DNA of 64,000 nt from Spirosoma oryzicola (GTDB lineage Bacteria; Bacteroidota; Bacteroidia; Cytophagales; Spirosomataceae), in contig NZ_CP089538.1 of assembly GCF_021233055.1 (NCBI RefSeq), positions 4,914,501 to 4,978,500 of the forward strand, written 5' to 3'. Positions within the stretch are counted from its first letter, which is position 1. Every line of letters starts with the position of its first letter. Positions 36,276 through 46,582 of the stretch are shown here, piece by piece. The position numbers and the translations under genes were made by a program. Below the pieces are notes generated by a model. That model worked only from the letters and a program-made list of their open reading frames with translations, made no database searches and was not told the origin of the DNA.

Positions 36276-39077
36276 CTAGAAACTTGCTGACAGGTTAGCG
36301 AAGTAATAACCACCGTTGAAGCCGAACTGGGTTGCGGTGCGACCATACACAAAGCGACCAAAGGAAGAGTTGTCCAATGCTGCTGTACCGTACCGCTCTG
36401 GCGTTGGATAGTTAGTTACTTTCAACGGATCAGGATAAACGTCAAACAGGTTGTTAGCCCCTACCGTCAACGTCAAATTTTTCTGAATACGGTACGAAAC
36501 ATTGAGATCCGTAACCATTCTCGGACTAAAGCTCTGGTCGAGAGCAGGATTGGCAGGATCGTAGGATTCGACCGTACCGAAGCGAGATACCCGAAGAACG
36601 GCCCCGAACTTACTGAGACGGTAATTGAATGTAAGCTGAATTTTACTCCGGGGCTGAGCAACCGTCAGCCGGGCACTATCCTGCCGGTTGAACAAAAAGT
36701 TACCAAATGTAGCATCCTGCGGGATATTAGCGGGCCGTTTTATATCACCCACGACTTTAGTCTGGTTAAAGTTGGCGGCCAGCGTTACATCCAGCGTACC
36801 CGTAGCCAGCCGGGAATTTGTGGCGATAACAACATCCAGTCCCCGTGTTTGGGTATTTACAGCATTGGCAAAAAACTGGGCACTGTTCACGTCCGTCTGG
36901 CCGGCATTATTCAGGATAGTTGCTACAATCAAGCCTGCCCCGGATGTACCACGCGAAAACTGGTTGCTATAAATAATTCGGTCACGGATATTGATTTGGT
37001 ACGCATCAACGGTTAGACTGACGTTTGAAAGAGGGCGGGATGTAATACCGACGCTAAAATTTGTTGAGCGTTCGGCACCAAGCGACGGTACACCAAACGC
37101 CTGAGCGATGGGACTATCGTTCCGGAATGTGCCCGTCTGCCGTGGTTCCAGCCCCGTTCCGGTCGAGACAAACACGGTACTGATGGCGCTAAAATAACGC
37201 TGGTGCAAACTCGGTGCCCGAAATCCATTACTAACAGATCCCCGGAGCGAGAACGCTTCGCTAAAGCGATAGCGAGCAGCCAGCTTACCGGCTACGTTTC
37301 CGCCGAAATCGCTGTAATACTCATAACGCCCAGCGGCATTCAACAACAACCGTTCGGTAACATCCGACTCCAGGTCAAGATAAGCGCCGTATACCTGCCG
37401 GTGTGCATTAATAGCGTTGGCAGGCTGATAACCTGGAAATACCTGCGCACCACCGGCCTGACCCGATTGCGGACTGAAGTTCAGATACGAGGCCGCTTCC
37501 CCCTGTTTGATCCGGTATTGATCATTCCGGTAGGTCACCCCAGCGGCCACGTTAAACGATGTCAGCCCCATCTGCTTACCAAAATCTTTGGCAGCACTAA
37601 TGTCGGCTGTATTCTGATAAAAGCTGAGCGTTCCGGCATAAAAGGAAGTCGGGTTGTTAACCGGTCCAAGGTATGCTAATGATGCGTTATTGGAATTGGT
37701 CACGTCGAAGCGAAAGGAGTTTCCGCCGTACACATTACTGATATCCCAACGCCAGCCATTCGTTTCGCCGTTGACACCCACCAGCAATGACTGGTCGTTG
37801 ATGGTCGATTGAATGTTCGGTAAGAAGCCATTGGGGTAAATAGCGGTAATAACTTGCGTCGTCTGGTACGGGTATCGGTAAAACCCACCGGCCAGCCCCC
37901 GGCGGTAATTCAAACCACCTGTAGCGTAAAAACTGGCGTTAGACCCTTTGATCGGTACGCGGGCATTCAGGAAAAAACCGGCGTTATCGACCCGCGCGTT
38001 ACCAACCTGTAAATTGTCACTCAGATTAAAATTGTTCTGGCGAATTAACGCCTGGTCCTGCTGGTACAGACTCTGCCGACGGGCCACATACGCAGCCGCA
38101 CTTTCACCTGATTGCTGGCCGACGTTCCAGTTGACGTAAACAGGCCCCGTGTAGTCACCCGCCCGGTTGGTGGCTCCGCGATGACGAAACTCACCCGTCA
38201 GGCTTAGTATACCTTTCTGACCTAGTTTGAAGCCGTGGTTGATGCCTACCTGTGCCACCTGCCCGTCACCCTCGTATTGCTGGCCGAGCTGAGCATTGAC
38301 GGTTGTGCCGGGTTGTTCTTTCAGGCGCAGGTTAATCACGCCAGCAATCGCATCAGAACCGTATTGTGAGGAAGCACCATCGCGGAGGACTTCCACCCGC
38401 TCAATTGCCGAACTGGGAATAGCGTTGAGATCCGTACCGACCGATCCTCGCCCAATTGTGCCATTGATGTTGATCAGCGCCTGGTTGTGTCGCCGTTTAC
38501 CATTGAGCAGCACCAGCACCTGGTCAGGTCCTAAACCGCGTAGTGTTGCCGGGTCAATGTGATCGGTACCGTCCGAAACGGTTTGCCGGGACGAGTTAAA
38601 CGATGGAGCGACAAAATTCAACTGCTGGCTGATATCCACCTGTCCGGTAGCCACCAACTCGCGCGACTGAATAACATCAACAGGCGCTACTGTCTGCGTA
38701 CTGGATCGCGCCTGCGTTGAGCGGGAGCCTATAACGACAACTTCGTTCAAACTAGCCAGACTTTCGACCAGTCGTATATCGACTGTAGCCGTGGTTCCGG
38801 TTGTAACCTGCACTGGTAGCGTCTGGGTTGTATACCCTACAAAGCTGGCTTGGAGCGTATAACTGCCCGGTTCGAGCGTCAAGGTATACAACCCGTTAGC
38901 ATCGGTAACGGCTCCTGTGTTGCGTCCCTGCACCAGAATAGAAACCCCTGGCAGATCAGCCCCTGTGGTCGCATCTGTAACGTGTCCCCGAACGCTTTGC
39001 GCGAACGCTGACAATAAGGCAAACAACCAAACGACACTAGTAAGTATCAGTAAGCGATAAATGTAGCAATTCTTCAT
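36276..39077 (-). CDS. TonB-dependent outer membrane receptor with carboxypeptidase-like N-terminal domain
   Basis: A 933-aa protein. It has a signal peptide (LILTSVVWLFALLSAFAQS), then a CarboxypepD_reg-like beta-sandwich (VRGHVTDATTGADLPGVSI, GLYTLTLEPGSYTLQASFVGY; residues 28-115). The TonB plug domain follows (TLRGLGPDQVLVLLNGKRRH, SAIERVEVLRDGASSQYGSDAIAGVINL). The rest is a long beta-barrel with NGFRAPSLHQRYF and a C-terminal strand ending in YYFANLSASF. It takes up a ligand across the outer membrane using TonB energy. It is shorter than SusC (about 1000 aa or more) and no susD follows, so it may act alone; the ligand is unknown. A xylanase lipoprotein gene is divergent, 785 bases away. 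Confidence 0.93.
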   Translation of the reverse strand: MKNCYIYRLLILTSVVWLFALLSAFAQSVRGHVTDATTGADLPGVSILVQGRNTGAVTDANGLYTLTLEPGSYTLQASFVGYTTQTLPVQVTTGTTATVDIRLVESLASLNEVVVIGSRSTQARSSTQTVAPVDVIQSRELVATGQVDISQQLNFVAPSFNSSRQTVSDGTDHIDPATLRGLGPDQVLVLLNGKRRHNQALININGTIGRGSVGTDLNAIPSSAIERVEVLRDGASSQYGSDAIAGVINLRLKEQPGTTVNAQLGQQYEGDGQVAQVGINHGFKLGQKGILSLTGEFRHRGATNRAGDYTGPVYVNWNVGQQSGESAAAYVARRQSLYQQDQALIRQNNFNLSDNLQVGNARVDNAGFFLNARVPIKGSNASFYATGGLNYRRGLAGGFYRYPYQTTQVITAIYPNGFLPNIQSTINDQSLLVGVNGETNGWRWDISNVYGGNSFRFDVTNSNNASLAYLGPVNNPTSFYAGTLSFYQNTADISAAKDFGKQMGLTSFNVAAGVTYRNDQYRIKQGEAASYLNFSPQSGQAGGAQVFPGYQPANAINAHRQVYGAYLDLESDVTERLLLNAAGRYEYYSDFGGNVAGKLAARYRFSEAFSLRGSVSNGFRAPSLHQRYFSAISTVFVSTGTGLEPRQTGTFRNDSPIAQAFGVPSLGAERSTNFSVGITSRPLSNVSLTVDAYQINIRDRIIYSNQFSRGTSGAGLIVATILNNAGQTDVNSAQFFANAVNTQTRGLDVVIATNSRLATGTLDVTLAANFNQTKVVGDIKRPANIPQDATFGNFLFNRQDSARLTVAQPRSKIQLTFNYRLSKFGAVLRVSRFGTVESYDPANPALDQSFSPRMVTDLNVSYRIQKNLTLTVGANNLFDVYPDPLKVTNYPTPERYGTAALDNSSFGRFVYGRTATQFGFNGGYYFANLSASF

Positions 39078-39861
39078 AGAACGAAACTTCTGTGGTACGA
39101 AGCGTACCGACCCGTAATTCTTATTAACTCACTGGTTATATCGATTGGGTGCCGATAAGGTTTAGTTAATTAGTGAATGGTCCGGTGAGAAAGGGCTACG
39201 AAACGTCTCGCTAGCGGAGTAGACAAAGACCACCTTAAGGCGGTTGAGAACAACTTGGCAACTTTGATTGACTTACTTCCGCTTATCAACAAATCGAATC
39301 ACGGGTATCTGCTTATACAGGAATAAACAATGGCCTATAGCCTTGCAATAAACTCTATCTATACCAGAATTAGTAAACCTGTAAGCTTTTGTAATGATCG
39401 AATGATTGCTCCATACAATTCCGGGTTGTGACCTCTACGTATGGCAGTATTTTACTGAGTATTAACTACGGATTTCCCTAAGTAATCAGCATGATCAACA
39501 GCATATTTTATCAAAAATAAAAAACTTACCTGATCCCTAAAAAGTACAATTTTAATAACTTACTAATCTGTATTAAAATTTCTCCCATATTTTTTAATGT
39601 CAATATTAAAAGCAAATTAAACAAGTTAATAGATTGATTTACAGCAGTATAGCAATAGTAACGTTAACATTGTAGACAATCCATTAACAGTTTGTCTATT
39701 TTTAGACTCATTCGTAAAGTACAAAATTGACGCACCAGAAAAACAGTTTTACGGCAAAATCTACCAACAAACGGGAGAAAACAACTACTCATCGAATATA
39801 ACCCGTTTACCGCCTGTTGAAGAGGCAACTTTGATCCATCAAACGCAACGAGATCAAAGTC
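39078..39861. other. AT-rich divergent intergenic region, about 785 bases
   Basis: Lies between the divergent TonB receptor and xylanase genes, so it should hold both promoters. No gene, tRNA or strong hairpin seen. I could not fix either promoter by an exact -7 box close to the start codons. Confidence 0.5.
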
Positions 39862-41040
39862 ATGGCAACTGTTTTTACAACCAGCATCATCCCAAACAAC
39901 GCTCGGAATTCAACGTCTAAATCACCCGTTCGCATCACCCTAATCGCAGCCTTATTTTCCTTTCTTTTCAACCTGGTAAGCTGTAGTCCCAAGACCGATG
40001 CCGTTGCGCCAGAGAAAGAAACGACTACGTTTACGGCTTCAAGCCTTCGGGCTATTGCTCCTGGTGACAGCAACAACACGCTGAAGGCTGTAGCTTCATT
40101 CCCAATCGGTGCTTCCATCAATCCACAACTGCTCGCGTCGAACGCACGATACAAGTCAGTTATTCAGGAAAACTGCAATAGCATAACCACAGAGAACAGT
40201 GCTAAAATGAATCGGATTCAGCCAAAAGCAGGCCAGTTCAATTGGACCGATACGGATGCGCTGGTCAACTTTGCCAAACAATCAAACATGAAAGTACACG
40301 GCCACACGCTAATCTGGCATAACGCGGTACCGGATTGGGTTACTAACTTCCAAGGCGATTCGCTAGCTTGGGAAAAGCTTATGAAAACACACATTCAGAC
40401 CGTTGTGGGCCATTACAAAGGCAAAATCAAGTCGTGGGATGTTGTGAATGAGGCTTTCGAAGCGGATGGTACATTAAAGAAATCAATTTGGTATCAGCAT
40501 CTGGGACCTGACTATATTGCCCGTTGTTTCCAGTACGCTCACGAAGCTGATCCACAGGCGCTCCTTTTCTACAATGACAACAACTCGGCTTACCTTCCCA
40601 AACGGTCAGATGCAGTGTTTGCCATGCTCAAGAACTTGAAGCAACGGAATATCCCTATCAATGGCGTTGGCTTACAAATGCACATCACGGTTAGCACCCC
40701 AGAAGCCGCTCTTTCGTCAGTTATCAGCCAATATGCAAGCACTGGTTTATTGATTCACATTTCCGAATTAGATATCCGGATGAATCCAAACCTTTCAACG
40801 ACGTTTGTATTAACTGATGCCATTAAAAATGCACATGCCTTAAAATACAAGGCCATCGCTAAAATCTACAAAAGCATTGTAACCACCGGACAGCAGTTTG
40901 GCATAACCACCTGGAACGTAGGTGACAACGATAGCTGGCTATTAACAGAGAGCAAAAGTGAAGATCACCCACTTCTTTTTGACAAAGACTACAGTAGAAA
41001 ACTATCTTTCTACGGATTCATGCAGGGCTTGAGTGAGTAA
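39862..41040 (+). CDS. Endo-1,4-beta-xylanase, GH10 family, lipoprotein
   Basis: A 392-aa protein with a long N-terminus and lipobox LVSC (Cys41) followed by SPK, so it is probably anchored in a membrane. The GH10 (beta/alpha)8 barrel starts near residue 75 (FPIGASINPQLL). Marks: MKVHGHTLIWHNAVPDW, the acid/base Glu197 in WDVVNEAFE, YNDNNSAYL, GVGLQMHI and the nucleophile Glu302 in HISELDIRM. It cuts beta-1,4-xylan inside the chain. At about 350 aa the domain is complete. The CE6-like acetylesterase gene 170 bases downstream on the same strand suggests joint action on acetylated xylan, though a terminator lies between them. Confidence 0.95.
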   Translation: MATVFTTSIIPNNARNSTSKSPVRITLIAALFSFLFNLVSCSPKTDAVAPEKETTTFTASSLRAIAPGDSNNTLKAVASFPIGASINPQLLASNARYKSVIQENCNSITTENSAKMNRIQPKAGQFNWTDTDALVNFAKQSNMKVHGHTLIWHNAVPDWVTNFQGDSLAWEKLMKTHIQTVVGHYKGKIKSWDVVNEAFEADGTLKKSIWYQHLGPDYIARCFQYAHEADPQALLFYNDNNSAYLPKRSDAVFAMLKNLKQRNIPINGVGLQMHITVSTPEAALSSVISQYASTGLLIHISELDIRMNPNLSTTFVLTDAIKNAHALKYKAIAKIYKSIVTTGQQFGITTWNVGDNDSWLLTESKSEDHPLLFDKDYSRKLSFYGFMQGLSE

Positions 41041-41072
41041 CAGAATACCTTTTTGCGTTGGATATAGTTTCT

Positions 41073-41107
41073 AAAGGCTTTCGGTTTATTAACTGAAAGC
41101 CTTTTTT
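41073..41107 (+). terminator. Rho-independent terminator of the xylanase gene
   Basis: 14-bp stem (AAAGGCTTTCGGTT against AACTGAAAGCCTTT, one G-T pair), loop TATT, then a T run; 32 bases after the stop codon. Confidence 0.92.
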
Positions 41108-41212
41108 GTAAGCGATAGCCAATCAGGTCGTATTCTCATGCCCGCTAAAACCTTCTCGTAAGTCAAGTTAGTATAATTGGCTTGCCAGTTGGTTTTGTCT
41201 TAAATACGTACC

Positions 41213-41995
41213 ATGAAGCTCTGCATCTTTTTTCTCTCTCTTCTCCTGGTAAGTACTGCGCTGAAACAGGATGTACCTCCTCGCTTGCGATTGTTCCTGC
41301 TCATTGGACAGTCGAACATGGCAGGCCGGGGTACGCCGGAGGTACCCGATCAACAGCCTGACAACCGCATCTGGATGCTAACAAAGGAGCAAAGCTGGGT
41401 ACCCGCCCGCGACCCCATGCATTTTGATAAACCCGCCGTGATCGGTGTTGGCCCAGGTTTCGCTTTCGCCAAACGCTTAACCGAAGCCTTTCCAAATGAG
41501 AACATTGGCTTGATCCCTTGCGCGGTTGGCGGCTCAGACATTGATGTCTGGGTACCCAGTGCCTATTACGAACCAACAAAATCCTATCCGTACGATGATG
41601 CACTACGACGAGCCCGTGTAGCACTGGCGCAGGGTAATCTGGCGGGAATTCTGTGGCACCAGGGCGAGAGTGATTCAAACCCGGAGAAGGCACCTGAATA
41701 CGGTCAAAAGTTGGTTGCGCTAATCCAGCGGCTACGGCAGGATTTGAATGCACCGGCTGTCCCGGTTGTCGTAGGTACGTTAGGCGACTTTATTGTCAAG
41801 CGGAACAAAGATGCAGTAACCATCAATAAGGCATTACAGGCGATTCCGGGTCAGGTCGCGAACACGTACTGCATCGTCTCGGCGGGCCTAACTGACAAAG
41901 GCGATTCAACGCATTTCGATACACCCTCGGCCCGAACATTAGGACGACGCTACGCAGAGGTTTTTATTCAGAAGAAACTGTTGCCTAATCCATGA
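41213..41995 (+). CDS. SGNH-like acetylesterase (sialate O-acetylesterase domain, CE6-like)
   Basis: A 260-aa protein with an N-terminal signal (CIFFLSLLLVSTAL). The nucleophile block LFLLIGQSNMAGRG holds Ser34. The oxyanion-hole region is CAVGGSDIDVW, followed by ILWHQGESDSN, and the catalytic Asp-His pair is in GDSTHFDTPSA near the end. This is the DUF303/CE6 fold of carbohydrate acetylesterases, including acetyl xylan esterases. Given the GH10 xylanase just upstream, removal of acetyl groups from xylan is the likely role; a sialic-acid role is less likely because no sialidase is near. Confidence 0.87.
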   Translation: MKLCIFFLSLLLVSTALKQDVPPRLRLFLLIGQSNMAGRGTPEVPDQQPDNRIWMLTKEQSWVPARDPMHFDKPAVIGVGPGFAFAKRLTEAFPNENIGLIPCAVGGSDIDVWVPSAYYEPTKSYPYDDALRRARVALAQGNLAGILWHQGESDSNPEKAPEYGQKLVALIQRLRQDLNAPAVPVVVGTLGDFIVKRNKDAVTINKALQAIPGQVANTYCIVSAGLTDKGDSTHFDTPSARTLGRRYAEVFIQKKLLPNP

Positions 41996-42082
41996 GTTGG
42001 GTACTGCGGTACGGTTAGCGCAATCTCTATTGTCAAACAAGCGGGCTGTTAATACGTTTACCGAGTTAAACCAACTCAACGT

Positions 42083-42295
42083 ATGGCAAATCGACTCATC
42101 ATCGTCACGGGTTTCGGCTCTCATAATCCCTCTGGCTGGACACGCGCTTATCTGAATATCAGCCAGGAAGAAGCCGTAAGGCGCTATAAGGAAACGTTCG
42201 AAAGCAAGGATCGTCCGCAGGTCGACATCGTTGAGTTCGAGGATGAAATTGCGCTGTCTGTGGGCCCTACCAATCAGGTTATCGTGACAGGCTAG
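42083..42295 (+). CDS. Small conserved-looking protein of unknown function
   Basis: 70 aa, soluble, with balanced composition (LIIVTGFGSHNPSGWTRAYL, EEAVRRYKETFESKDRPQV, DIVEFEDEIALSVG). No family recognised. It sits 88 bases after the acetylesterase gene on the same strand and ends before a hairpin at 42336. The protein-like composition makes it probably real. Confidence 0.55.
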   Translation: MANRLIIVTGFGSHNPSGWTRAYLNISQEEAVRRYKETFESKDRPQVDIVEFEDEIALSVGPTNQVIVTG

Positions 42296-42335
42296 GACGA
42301 GCAAGAAACGTCTAAGGCTGAAAATAAATACAAAA

Positions 42336-42359
42336 GTGGCCTACGAACGCGCAGGCCAC
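42336..42359. terminator. Hairpin between convergent small genes
   Basis: 7-bp stem GTGGCCT/AGGCCAC with a 10-base loop, between the 70-aa gene (plus) and the 100-aa gene (minus). On the minus strand it leads into ACTTTTG. Confidence 0.5.
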
Positions 42360-42399
42360 ACTTCAGTTACGATGGGCAATGCAAACCTAACCAACTTAA

Positions 42400-42702
42400 T
42401 TACTTTCCTTCGCGGTCTTTGTGCGCTTTGTGCTGACGCCGACGCTCCAGTACTTTAGCCCGCTGTTCGGGTGTCATGGCATTCAGACGAGCCTGCATCT
42501 GTTCGCGGTGGGCCTGCCGAAACGCTTTACGCTCAGCAGGTGTCATTTGGGCAAGCTTAGCTTTCATTTCGGCTTTCTTTGCTTCCCGCTGTTCGGTTGT
42601 CAGCCGGGGCCTGGCACCGGGCGTCTCCGGCTGACTTTGGGCAAACGCACCCACCGACAGAAACAGGGCCACAACGGCCATCAACAATCTGTTTGTGTTC
42701 AT
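42400..42702 (-). CDS. Small exported basic helical protein
   Basis: 100 aa with a clear signal peptide (LLMAVVALFLSVGAFAQ) and a mature part that is almost wholly charged helix: LTTEQREAKKAEMKAKLAQMTPAERKAF, then REQMQARLNAMTPEQRAKVLE. The repeated LTxEQR/MTPxxR motif is like the LTxxQ motif of Spy/CpxP periplasmic chaperones and of Bacteroidota DUF4890-type proteins. A periplasmic stress or metal-related role is possible but not shown. Confidence 0.72.
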   Translation of the reverse strand: MNTNRLLMAVVALFLSVGAFAQSQPETPGARPRLTTEQREAKKAEMKAKLAQMTPAERKAFRQAHREQMQARLNAMTPEQRAKVLERRRQHKAHKDREGK

Positions 42703-42828
42703 TAGCTTTCTTGTTTTACCCTTTGACGAAGCTCATTGGCGAAGGTTTAATCAATAGCTTCTTATTTCTTGTTTATAACACACCCCGTTAATTGATAAGC
42801 CGCCATTCAGCGAAAAACAGTTCTGTTC

Positions 42829-43176
42829 ATGAACAACCTAAGCCTTTACATTCAAGCCTTTGTTTACATAGCCGCGGGAATCAATCATTTCATCAGCCCC
42901 AAAATGTACTTATCTATTATGCCGCCTTACATTCCGGCGCATAACCTGATGGTCGTGTTAAGTGGCATCGCGGAGGTAATCCTCGGCGTTGGCTTGCTAT
43001 TCCCGGCAACGCGTTCGTTATCGGCCTGGGGACTGATCCTGCTACTCATTGCTGTTTTTCCCGCCAACCTTTACATGGCGACCTCTAGCCGGTTTCGGAA
43101 ATTCCCGGCCTGGTTACGCTGGGCTCGATTGCCCTTGCAGGGAGTCTTGATCTGGTGGGCCTACCAATACACCTGA
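42829..43176 (+). CDS. DoxX-like small integral membrane protein
   Basis: 115 aa, four membrane segments: YIQAFVYIAAGINHFI, LMVVLSGIAEVILGVGLLF, LSAWGLILLLIAVFPANLYM and LPLQGVLIWWAY. The N-terminal AGINHFISPKMYLSIMPPYIP block is typical of the DoxX/MauE-like family. The biochemical role is uncertain. Its stop codon is one base from that of the convergent 1074-aa gene. Confidence 0.82.
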   Translation: MNNLSLYIQAFVYIAAGINHFISPKMYLSIMPPYIPAHNLMVVLSGIAEVILGVGLLFPATRSLSAWGLILLLIAVFPANLYMATSSRFRKFPAWLRWARLPLQGVLIWWAYQYT

Positions 43177-43177
43177 C

Positions 43178-46100
43178 TTATTCGAGTACCTGAATCCAGC
43201 CTTTACACTGTACTCCCGACGGTGTTGTTAGCAAGTAATAGTAAACGCCATTGTCGACGTTGCTACCCCAGTTGTTCTGGTAAGGTGATGCCTCGAAGAC
43301 ACGTCGCCCCCATCGGTTGTAGATCACCAGTTGAGCATTGAACAGGCCACTGTTGAAAACGTCGTTTTTGCCGTCGTTGTTGGGCGTAATGACATTCGGG
43401 ATGTTGTTTAGATTCTCAACGTTGATCGGCTTCGTTGTACTCAGTGAACAGCCATTGCGGTAAGCTGTCAGCGTAACTGCGTACTGCCCGGACTGCTCGT
43501 ATTGATAATTTTCGGGAATAGTCGTCCGGATGGTATCGCCATTACCTAGTTGCCAGACGTATTGATCAGCATTTTTCGTATTGTTCACGAACGTTAGCTG
43601 GGCCGCCTGACTGCAATTTTCGCCGACCTGAACCGAGAAATCCGGTCGGAACGAGGCATCGCTGCTTATCGTTACATTTCGGCGCGTAGTACAGCCGTAT
43701 TCGTTGGTCATATCGACGGTATACGTTGTTGTTTGTTTCGGTCGGGCGATGGGGTTGGCAATTGTTGTACTGCTCAATCCATCAGCGGGCGACCAGACAT
43801 ACTGAATAGCGCCACTGGCACGCAGCATAGCAGCCGCATCGGGGCAGATCGTTGTATCAGGGCTAACCCGAAAATTAGCCGGATTGACCGTAATCACCTG
43901 TTGAACAGAATCGACCCGTTGGCACGTCAACGGATTATACGCCCGGATCTTGACGGTGTACTGACCCGCTTTTGTAAAGACGTAACTGGTTTTGGCCGTA
44001 TCCGTTGAAACGACTTGCCCATCAATAACCCACTGGTATTGCTTACCGCCCGTACTGGTATTCTGAAACGTGAGCGTCAGCGGAGTACAGCCCGTTACGA
44101 TGCCTTTCTCGGTGCCCCGATATGTATCGAAACCCGCCCGCAACCGATCCACATCGAATTTGAAAGCCAGGTTATTGCAGTTTGAACTGTTGTTTGTTTT
44201 CGACCAGGCTTGAGCGGTTGCCGGAAAGCTGGTTCCTCCACAGGCGCAGACGGCGTGGTAGATAACGCCTTGCTTGTTAAAGCGTGATGTTCCTCCATCT
44301 ACATGATCACCCCGCCCAACGGCTTCGCTACCCACAAACGTGGCGTACAACAATGATTTGGCCCCGCGTTCGAGCAACGCTACCCAGAAATTGCTTCCGT
44401 TTGTCGTACGCTTGTAGGCTCCACTCGTGACAGGCAACCCGTTTGTGCTACTGCTGACGTTGTAACCCGTTCGGGCGTTTACCGCTCCACCCCATCCCGA
44501 CAGATAAATGTTGCCGCATTCGTTGATCAAAAAAGCCGTAGGAGCAATATCCGGCGTAGCTCGTCCCGATCCGATAACGGTAGAAAAAACGGTACTGGAC
44601 AAGTTGGCGTCGAGTGCGTGGATAAACTGACTGCTGCCCGCATTCTGATACGTACCCGTCGTAACGGGATATTTACCACGCGTTGACCCAAACACGTACG
44701 GGTTACCATCGGTGTCAACATCCAGCAAATAAACAATATCGTCGGCTGCCGTACCCAGGTAAGTCAGTCGAGTCAACTGCTGGTTGTCAAAGCGGGCCAC
44801 GAAACCATCGGCCTGCGTCGTGCTTTCGGGTTTTGATTTGATCGCATCCGCACTGGCGGGCAAGTCGCGGCTGGTGGTTACGCCCCCGACGTACAGCGTT
44901 CCAGACGAAGTCAGTTTAAGGCTATGCGCTTTATCATATCCGCTGCCACCAATCCGCGAACTCCAGCGCAATTGCGATAAGTCAGCACTCAGCCTAAACA
45001 CAACCCCATCGGCCAGATTAGTACCCGTTACGGGTAAGGCCGGAGCCGGAAAATCCGTTGATTCCGTTACGCTGGCTACGTATACATCATTGTCGGGACC
45101 GACGATCACTTCGCCCCGCAGATCGTCGCCGTAGTTGCGAAACGAAATTCCGTCGCTGTTAGGCCCTGTACTTAATCTGGATCCTACCCCATCTTTGCTG
45201 GCTCCGCCGACAAACGTACTGGCAACGAGCTGCTTGCCATCTGGACTAAGAATAGATACGAACAGATCACTGCCGTTGGTAAACTCAATGCTGGTTGTGG
45301 TTGCAAAAGAATACGAAGCTGGCGTTCCCAAATGCGTCTTGGTCTGATAAGCGCCCGCCGTCACCGGAAAATCGGTCGAGGATGTAGAGCCCATGACCAC
45401 CAGATTTCCCTGCCCGTTGACAATCAGGCTATGCGGTACTTCAGCGGCTTTTCCCCCGAGAAACGTTGCGTAGAGTAGCTTACTACCATCCGGACTGAAT
45501 TTTAAGATAGCCACATCGACAACACCGCTAAACCGCGTTCGAAAGGCACCGGTCGTAGCCGGAAAATCCGGCCCAAATACAATGCCACCGGAATAAAGAT
45601 TGCCGTCTGTGTCGTAAGTAGCCGTCATACCCCAGTTGTCAGAATAAGACCCGGAGTAAGTCGAAAAAACCAGTTCGGGGTCAATGGTCAGTGTCTGGCT
45701 CTTGTCGTATCCGTTCGGAAACCGAAAACCAACTTTTCGACTACTACCGGCTGGACTTTGACCCGCGTCGAGCTGCCAGAACGCAGCCACCTCCGTAGCG
45801 CGACCGTTCTGACTGACATACGAATACGGGCGACTCTCGGTAATCGCTTGCAGGCTCGTTTCGACGATTAGTTGCTCCTTGTCTATGCGAAGTTGATTTG
45901 CCCCCGAATAAACCAGCTGAATGACTGACGGATCGGCACCGGGCCGCACAATGAATTCGTATTTGAGTGTCTGATAATAAGCGTACAGCCGCAGATCGAT
46001 ACCCGGATAAAGATCATGGTACAGCACCTCGCTAAAGGCCGCCACGTTGCCTGTCGGATTCTTTCCCGTGAGATAATTTCGAATGGTCGGGGACGGGTGG

Positions 46101-46402
46101 CTCGTTTCTATTTGACTAGCGGTGTTAGCCCCTTCAAATCGTACCTCCACCGCGTGACCGGGAATCTGATCGCTAATAGGCTGACCAGCCGTTGGTGTAT
46201 GGTGACTGGACAAAGCCGAGCCATCGTAAAAAACGTAATGCAGCGCGTTGGCTTTCAAGTACAGATAACCACCCGGAATCTCGGCCCGAAAACGGACTTC
46301 ACTCGCCCACTGTCCACGGTTCTGCACAAAAGCAACCGGCTCGGCATAAAGCCTGGAAGCAAGTAAACTGATAATAAAAAGTAAAGGGTAAAAACGCCAC
46401 AT
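43178..46402 (-). CDS. T9SS-secreted SBBP-repeat/PKD protein with type B sorting domain
   Basis: A 1074-aa protein. Signal peptide ([17 protein letters not shown]); N-terminal domain starting [19 protein letters not shown], as in the DUF7948 group; then SBBP-type beta-propeller repeats ([42 protein letters not shown] and later copies such as [14 protein letters not shown]). PKD-like modules follow ([41 protein letters not shown]). The C-terminus ([38 protein letters not shown]) is the CHU_C/type B sorting domain for T9SS. A large surface or secreted protein; binding partner unknown. Confidence 0.92.
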   Translation of the reverse strand: MWRFYPLLFIISLLASRLYAEPVAFVQNRGQWASEVRFRAEIPGGYLYLKANALHYVFYDGSALSSHHTPTAGQPISDQIPGHAVEVRFEGANTASQIETSHPSPTIRNYLTGKNPTGNVAAFSEVLYHDLYPGIDLRLYAYYQTLKYEFIVRPGADPSVIQLVYSGANQLRIDKEQLIVETSLQAITESRPYSYVSQNGRATEVAAFWQLDAGQSPAGSSRKVGFRFPNGYDKSQTLTIDPELVFSTYSGSYSDNWGMTATYDTDGNLYSGGIVFGPDFPATTGAFRTRFSGVVDVAILKFSPDGSKLLYATFLGGKAAEVPHSLIVNGQGNLVVMGSTSSTDFPVTAGAYQTKTHLGTPASYSFATTTSIEFTNGSDLFVSILSPDGKQLVASTFVGGASKDGVGSRLSTGPNSDGISFRNYGDDLRGEVIVGPDNDVYVASVTESTDFPAPALPVTGTNLADGVVFRLSADLSQLRWSSRIGGSGYDKAHSLKLTSSGTLYVGGVTTSRDLPASADAIKSKPESTTQADGFVARFDNQQLTRLTYLGTAADDIVYLLDVDTDGNPYVFGSTRGKYPVTTGTYQNAGSSQFIHALDANLSSTVFSTVIGSGRATPDIAPTAFLINECGNIYLSGWGGAVNARTGYNVSSSTNGLPVTSGAYKRTTNGSNFWVALLERGAKSLLYATFVGSEAVGRGDHVDGGTSRFNKQGVIYHAVCACGGTSFPATAQAWSKTNNSSNCNNLAFKFDVDRLRAGFDTYRGTEKGIVTGCTPLTLTFQNTSTGGKQYQWVIDGQVVSTDTAKTSYVFTKAGQYTVKIRAYNPLTCQRVDSVQQVITVNPANFRVSPDTTICPDAAAMLRASGAIQYVWSPADGLSSTTIANPIARPKQTTTYTVDMTNEYGCTTRRNVTISSDASFRPDFSVQVGENCSQAAQLTFVNNTKNADQYVWQLGNGDTIRTTIPENYQYEQSGQYAVTLTAYRNGCSLSTTKPINVENLNNIPNVITPNNDGKNDVFNSGLFNAQLVIYNRWGRRVFEASPYQNNWGSNVDNGVYYYLLTTPSGVQCKGWIQVLE

Positions 46403-46582
46403 AGAGCAAGGGTTGAGCTGTATGTGAATAACGCACTTTTACGGATAAAATGATAGGTTTTGACAGGGCTTATTCTGCCTTTCTTTTGCTTAATACACAA
46501 ACTATATATGCTTTATCTGGATAGTGCACTCAGCGATTAGTAGAAAAACGAACGTGGCTTGTTTTCTAGAAAATCGACTTCT

